Shown here: in pieces, positions 58,488 through 64,000 of the stretch | Position numbering within the stretch: position 1 is the stretch's first letter | Layout: the number at the start of each line of letters is the position of its first letter | Assembly: GCA_038496675.1 (NCBI GenBank) | Contig: CM076659.1 | Coordinates: forward strand, 18,429,935 to 18,493,934 | Reading direction: 5' to 3' | From: Rachycentron canadum | Lineage: Eukaryota > Chordata > Actinopteri > Carangiformes > Rachycentridae | Length of the DNA stretch: 64,000 nucleotides | Notes under the pieces: model-generated | Seen by the model: only the letters and a program-made list of their open reading frames with translations | What the model was told of the DNA's origin: nothing | Databases searched by the model: none | Made by a program: the position numbers and the translations under genes

Positions 58488-61100
58488 ACGTTTCCCTGCT
58501 TTAATAAGCCAAGATACACATTATTGTTTTACTTTAATCACATTTTCTTGATCAACTCTTCTGGCAGAGATCCCGACTTTTGCTGCTTCAAGGGTACTAT
58601 AGGATGATATATTCTGCCAAACACCGGCACACTGTGTTACAATTTCACCTCATCTGTTATGATTTACTTTGTAATTTCAGTTGCATTTATTCTCTCACAC
58701 TCACAGTATTCCTTCCTGCTCTCCCCCTTGGTTTTCAGGTCAGCTCTATTTGCTGCACTGGTATCAGAGGATCATTTTTTGCAAAAGTCTGTAAGTATTA
58801 GAGTTATTCATCAAAAATAATAGATTATAGGTGGACACAGCCCACACAGATGACTGTCTGGGTGTGTTTGTAAGACTCCTCTGCTCTTTCCTCTCCTGAT
58901 GTTCAGTATTGAGACTCCATTATGTTCCAAAACAGATTCTCTAAGAGCTGAGAGGGACGATGCAGCTTTCAGGCCTAACTTTTACATGCAACAAATCCTC
59001 TTTCTCTCCCTCCCCATTTACACAAATCCTCACCTCTATCTCCTTTTTTTTTACCCCCCACCTCCCCTACTCCCAGTTAATGCCTGCTACTTTATAGAGG
59101 CTTTGCATTTATGCCATTTAGACAATCCACTGGGGGAATTGATGGACAAAAGAAATTGTAAATATAGGCTTGTAGTACCCAGCAGGCATGTTTGTAAGAT
59201 GTAATCTAAAGGTTTTCCAGTATGTTGTATAATAATAATTCATGCAAATGTTTATCTAGTGCAGAGTAGGAGTTATAGTTACTAAGAAAAATGGTCCCAG
59301 TTGCACACAGTTCAAAAGAGGCCAATGAAGTTCCAGTCTTCCTCCTCCTCCTCACAACATCTGTGTGACACAAACAGCCGCACAACAACCCAAGAGTCCC
59401 ATCACCGACAGCTGAGGTCAGTTATGACAACTCCACTCTCTGGACACAGCGCTTTCCGAGCAGGCGTGAGGCGATCTGTGTCCAGAGGGTGTGTCCAGGC
59501 GGAGGTGTGAGAGGTCAAAGGCTGCTTTGTGTTCATGTGTGCTTGTCATAATTTGTGAGAAAGATGAAAAAGCTTTGTTTTCAGAAAGGCATCACATACC
59601 TTAAGTGTATACATTTTCTGTTAGAAATAACTAAATTTGGAAAAATAACTCGCAAAAATAAGGCAAGCAAATCAGGATAAATTGTACTAAGGTCAAATTT
59701 CCACTTTGTTTAATATTGTGGTTTATGATTAAATACTTGACTGTAAACCCTTGGTCTCATGTGTTGCAGTTTTGGGTTCTTCACACTTTTTGGCCCTCAG
59801 GTTACACCATAAATTTCAGGCTTCCCAAAAAGGTCTTTAAAGCCCTTTTTGTTATCCATGTCCCTGCACTTATTCAACACCTGTGAAGAGTGTCGCTGTC
59901 CCCAGTCACCACCACCACTGAAAGGTCAGAAAAAGCCTGCAGGTAGAGGACGATGACATCCAGTCACAAACAGAGGAGACGGCGGGGAGCCTGGCATTGG
60001 CTTTATCCCAGGCGACGACAGCATCTGGAATGTGTGTGTGTTTTAATCTGAGGAAAGTGTGTGTTTAAAGCGCAATGGGATGATCTGCCCTCATATCCAC
60101 CGCAGCAGGGGTGGAGCGGGTGGGTCTAAGCTTGTTATTGAGAACACCAGTCAGAATATCTGGGAAGGGACGGGAAATCCCTTCTCTGTTTCTATCTCCT
60201 TCTCTGGAGTCCATACTCCCCCTCACCCATCTATCTTCCTCCACTTCCCTCCTAGAATTGTAGTTTAAGTATCATTTCCCAGAAAGCAAAAGAAAATTAA
60301 TTGTGATAGAGTTACGCCAGTGCTAACGTCCACACATACCCCCACCCCAAAGGAATGGGATTAAAACAAAGTGCTGCATGAGCCGTAAAACCTGTTTCCT
60401 GTTTTTCATCATGGACAGATGAAGGATTCACTAAATCATAAGAATAAATCTACAGTGCGTCTGACACCATATGTACAGTTTACAATACTACATGAAGCTT
60501 GATGAAAATATGTAGTGGTGGGCTCAGTTTGTGAATGTACAGAATGATCGTAGCCTCTACATACCTGTTTTTACAGCACTATGACCACTGATGATTAACA
60601 AGCTATATGTACGTTTTCTCTGCCACCGGATGTAGTTTCATGTCAGCAGTGGGTGGTGGTGATTGACAGCTTCAACTGTTTGATTTTGCATTCAAGTTTC
60701 AGGGCATTCATTTATTTATTTATCTATTATAATTAAAGTAAATGACAGCTGGACTCATGGTTTTTGTAAAGTCCACTTCACTATAGTCTTCAGCAAATGC
60801 ATTTTAAAGGCCAAAACTCCCAAACCATGATGTTTTCTTAAAAGATACTTTTTACCCGAACCACAATCTCTACTTTAACAAAATAAGGTCCTTTGCGTGC
60901 CGAAACTTAACCAAACCTTAGCCATCATGAAACTGATTTTTCGACACTGATTTGCAACAGTTTTGAAAGGTAAAGGCAAATTATGTTGTCTTTGCTGATA
61001 CGACTCAAGATCGGAATGTGTTTGTTGTTCTCCGGAGCACGGACAAATGATGTGTTTTGTTGCACTTTTAGATTAAAGTTTTGCTACCAAGGACAGCTCA
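58488..61100. other. Upstream non-coding DNA, no gene seen
   Basis: No supported exons or repeats; some GC-richer stretches near 59300-59520 and 59930-60040. Confidence 0.5.
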
Positions 61101-61624
61101 GAAAAAAAAAAAAAACACTTCAAAAACTAAAGAAAGACAGCTGTTGTTGCTGCTTAATTGTGAAAGGGGGCGATGCTGAAAAAGAGCCAGCATGCTGCTC
61201 AGTCAAACAAATAAAGGTTAGCAATAAATAAAACAGAGCTACCAGAGCGAGGAGGAGCGCCAAGGCCAGAAGGCAGCGTTTGCTTCGCATACAAAAGCCT
61301 GACAACAAGTTCACCTGGTCGCTATTTCTGGCAAAGCGGCTCACAACAGAGGCGGAAGGATTTGATTTCAGCGCCGAGGCCCGCTGTCTCTGGGCTAGTG
61401 GCTCTGGGCTAAAGGCTAATCGGACACAGGAGATGATCAGTCAGGCGTGATGAGAAGGTTGACAGAAAGTGAGACACGGAGAAATAAGAGCAAGAGGGGG
61501 ATTTGTGCTGCACACAGGCCCTATGAACACACACCCAGAGGGATAAGGCTTTAGTCAGTGGCCGGGGGCAGCAGTCACATTTGATGTGTGATTAACAAAT
61601 TAATCTGTAGTCCTACTCAATATG

Positions 61625-61656
61625 GATTAATGAGCTATAAATAGCCCTCATTAATC
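61625..61656. promoter_or_regulatory. Inverted TAAT-core sites around a TATA-like spacer
   Basis: GATTAATGAG and its exact reverse complement CTCATTAATC flank CTATAAATAGCC. The 100 bases around are dense in ATTA/TAAT words, the core bound by homeodomain proteins. Function is inferred. Confidence 0.3.
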
Positions 61657-61752
61657 TTCCATAGAAATAATGACATTAGCATCATTAAGAGGATCTGGAT
61701 AGTTAGCATCATTTCGGTTTTACTAGACCACTGCCCACCACTGCCCACTTTA

Positions 61753-61754
<2 letters not shown>

Positions 61755-61801
<47 letters not shown>
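61755..61801. repeat. (TG)n microsatellite
   Basis: About 23 TG units. Confidence 0.95.
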
Positions 61802-61804
<3 letters not shown>

Positions 61805-62572
61805 TGTCCTGTTGTCCCAAAAGGCCTGGTCATCACCTGCCTGCAGACTTTCCCCTTATTACTGGTCAGTCACCTATAACACATACTGTTCCTCCAGCAG
61901 CACACATTTGCTGGATTGTTTATTGTGTCTCTCCCTCTTTCGGCCTGCTGATGACCCCAGTTCATTTTTTTTGATTATCAGCCTGCTCTGTTTTTGGACA
62001 TACTGTCTGTTATTGACCATTAACCTGCTTCTGATCATGAATTAAAGTCAGAGTTGCCTCCTTTTACTGAAAACACATCATGTTCCCTTTCTACTGCACT
62101 GAACGTCTTTGTCTATTTGTCTCTTCTCTGATGGATTTCTTTCTCTATGAGTTGAACAAAGTTCAATGTCGGTACAAAAAGGCAGCTCTAGAAAAAGCGA
62201 ATTTCTTTCATTTTTGAGTGTCTGACACTGAAACCTGCTTTTTTTTCATGTTCTTGATATATGTTGATATATCTAACTGTAATGTTACATCATTTGCTTT
62301 TGGCTAGTTATCTTTGGAAATAATGATCAGTCATAAAGGAAAAAACGGACCTAGAAATACAGAGACATAGATACACCTAGAGTAATTCCTTGATAACAAA
62401 TGTATTTTGAGGTGAAATAGTGAGCCCGAGAAGGAGAGATGAAATGAAAGACAGACCACTTAGACACACACATCACAATACAGTATGTGAACATGACAAG
62501 TACATGAGAAACACATTCTTCCACGCCCGAGCAGTCGCACTTTCACTTATGCACTCATGTTTCCAGAGAACA

Positions 62573-62579
<7 letters not shown>

Positions 62580-62632
<53 letters not shown>
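62580..62632. repeat. (CA)n microsatellite
   Basis: About 26 CA units, the only long dinucleotide array of this type reading CA on the + strand. Confidence 0.95.
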
Positions 62633-62634
<2 letters not shown>

Positions 62635-64000
62635 TTGTTCCAGCTGTGCTGAGCGCAGCCAGGCAAAATATAACACAATGAAAAACACACAGAGACACAC
62701 GCACTCCAATGGAACACAAAGAAGGCGCAACACTAGCTTCCACTGGAATAATGCCACGCTGGAACATAAACACTGATTTTTGTGTGTGCACGCTTACTTC
62801 TCCAAAAGCCAGAAGCCAGAAATTAGAGAAGACCAGATGACGTCTGTGATGGTCAAGATCTAAAATAATGTTTGATTAGGATATAAACAAACAGTGGGGG
62901 GAACAAAGCCAACAGCAGAAAGAAAACCAGCCTGTTTTAAACACAGCAAAGTGCAATTTGAATTGTTTGTCCCTGAATTTGTCTCCAATTCTTCTCTTCA
63001 TCTCTTTGTGCCTCCAGTAAATAAGCAGACTGAAATAAAAAAAAAAAAGAAAAGAAAAGATGACAGAAAGATAAATCAAATGTAGAGAAACTCCCTTACC
63101 TTTTCAGTAAAACGTTATCGCACGCTGCCTTGGAGCGGACAAGGAGTATGTTCTGCCTTCTGCAGAGTGGATCAGAGCTATTCATGCACCACTGAGGTGT
63201 ATGTGTGTATCTGCATGTGTATTTAAGGTCTGATGTTAATAGGTCTCATTATGAACAACCTCTAATCAGTAAAAATAGCAATGTAGGTCAGTGTTTAGTC
63301 TGCACACGCATGCATATAGTGCGACACACACACATTCTTTATGTTTCGCATGGTCATTAAATTTCAAGGCACATATGTGTGTGTGATTACATGGTGCTGG
63401 GGTCTCTGAGGCCACTTAAGCCCTATGGTCATAGAGGGCCTCTGCACACACACACACACATGCACACATGCACACATGCACACACACACTCGGAGTGAGA
63501 TCATTGAAGACAGAGTGACAGCTTCAGGAAATGAAACACACCTCAGATTACAGCTAAACAACATTAACTAACATTTAAAACATGTGGCTGTGCATGACTG
63601 GCTCTCTCCATCAGAGCCGCATGCTTTGTGATTGAAACCTTTCCCTCTTCCCTCGGGCCGATTTAACTCAAACAGCGGAGTGTGAAAATGTCACTCTGAG
63701 AACACCCAGGACCTTCTCACCGAACACTGCAGTGTTTTTACTTTCATTACCTGTGCAGATCTTGTAGTTTACCTCCTCTCCTTCATACTGTTCCTGACGC
63801 TGTCTGCGCACACTCAGCCTAGTAGCAGATATCAAGGCTTCAGAAGAAGCAGCCATCTGCTGCCATTTAATATTCAAATCAAGTTTTCGAGTTGAGTAAA
63901 CCATCACAGTAAACACGCAGGTTTCTGTCGAGTGTTTTTCCATATCAACACATGCATCAAGTTACTCTTTGCCTGCTGCCATTCACCCGACATCACAAAA

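Noticed and set aside
1..64000. CRISPR arrays, operons or prokaryotic defence genes
   Set aside because: All regular repeats are microsatellites or transposon pieces; the sequence is a spliced vertebrate locus.

Overview
The window comes from a vertebrate nuclear genome, most likely a percomorph-type ray-finned fish. This rests on one spliced gene whose deduced protein is clearly VE-cadherin with teleost-like divergence, on several short introns (93, 98, 150 and 201 bp), on abundant long (TG)n microsatellites, and on repeat families I recognise from fish (Tc1/mariner, an L2-like LINE, tRNA-derived SINEs). There is no bacterial, phage or CRISPR content. One 356-base run of N (29279-29634) marks an assembly gap.

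The only gene I can support with confidence is cdh5 (VE-cadherin, cadherin-5), on the minus strand from the start codon at 30129 to the stop codon at 11212. I rebuilt 14 coding exons by hand from splice signals and reading phase. They sum to 2343 bp (780 residues plus stop), close to the 784 residues of human CDH5, and every junction keeps phase. The precursor has a signal peptide, a short propeptide ending in RQKR, mature EWIW (the Trp2/Trp4 adhesive end of type II cadherins), five EC repeats, three membrane-proximal cysteines, one transmembrane segment, and a cytoplasmic tail with the p120-binding core and the catenin-binding C-terminus.

Layout. 1-6200: intergenic DNA with a complete but inactive Tc1/mariner copy (3841-4882) and a probable tRNA-derived SINE fragment near 1000-1090. 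6200-11211: AT-rich DNA that may be a long cdh5 3' UTR ending at paired polyadenylation signals (6220-6231); it contains a cluster of ETS and FOX:ETS-like motifs at 8051-8303. 11212-30129: cdh5. Intron 10 (5.0 kb) and intron 12 (4.3 kb) are rich in polypurine/polypyrimidine tracts; intron 5 holds an hAT-like non-autonomous element. 30130-64000: about 34 kb with no convincing coding gene. It could be the cdh5 promoter and first intron, because the coding start lies exactly at a strong splice acceptor and a 5' non-coding exon must lie upstream. This stretch holds SINE/LINE fragments, a palindromic MITE, many (TG)n arrays, scattered AACAGGAAG motifs and some non-repetitive segments. Two weak exon-like candidates (near 61315-61344 and 63722-63817, both minus strand) are listed as findings, not genes.

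The points most worth a second look are the exon structure of cdh5 (three more introns than I expect for a type II cadherin), the recurrence of the endothelial FOX:ETS-like word around an endothelial gene, and the palindromic elements near 58 kb. I found no convincing undescribed multi-gene system.
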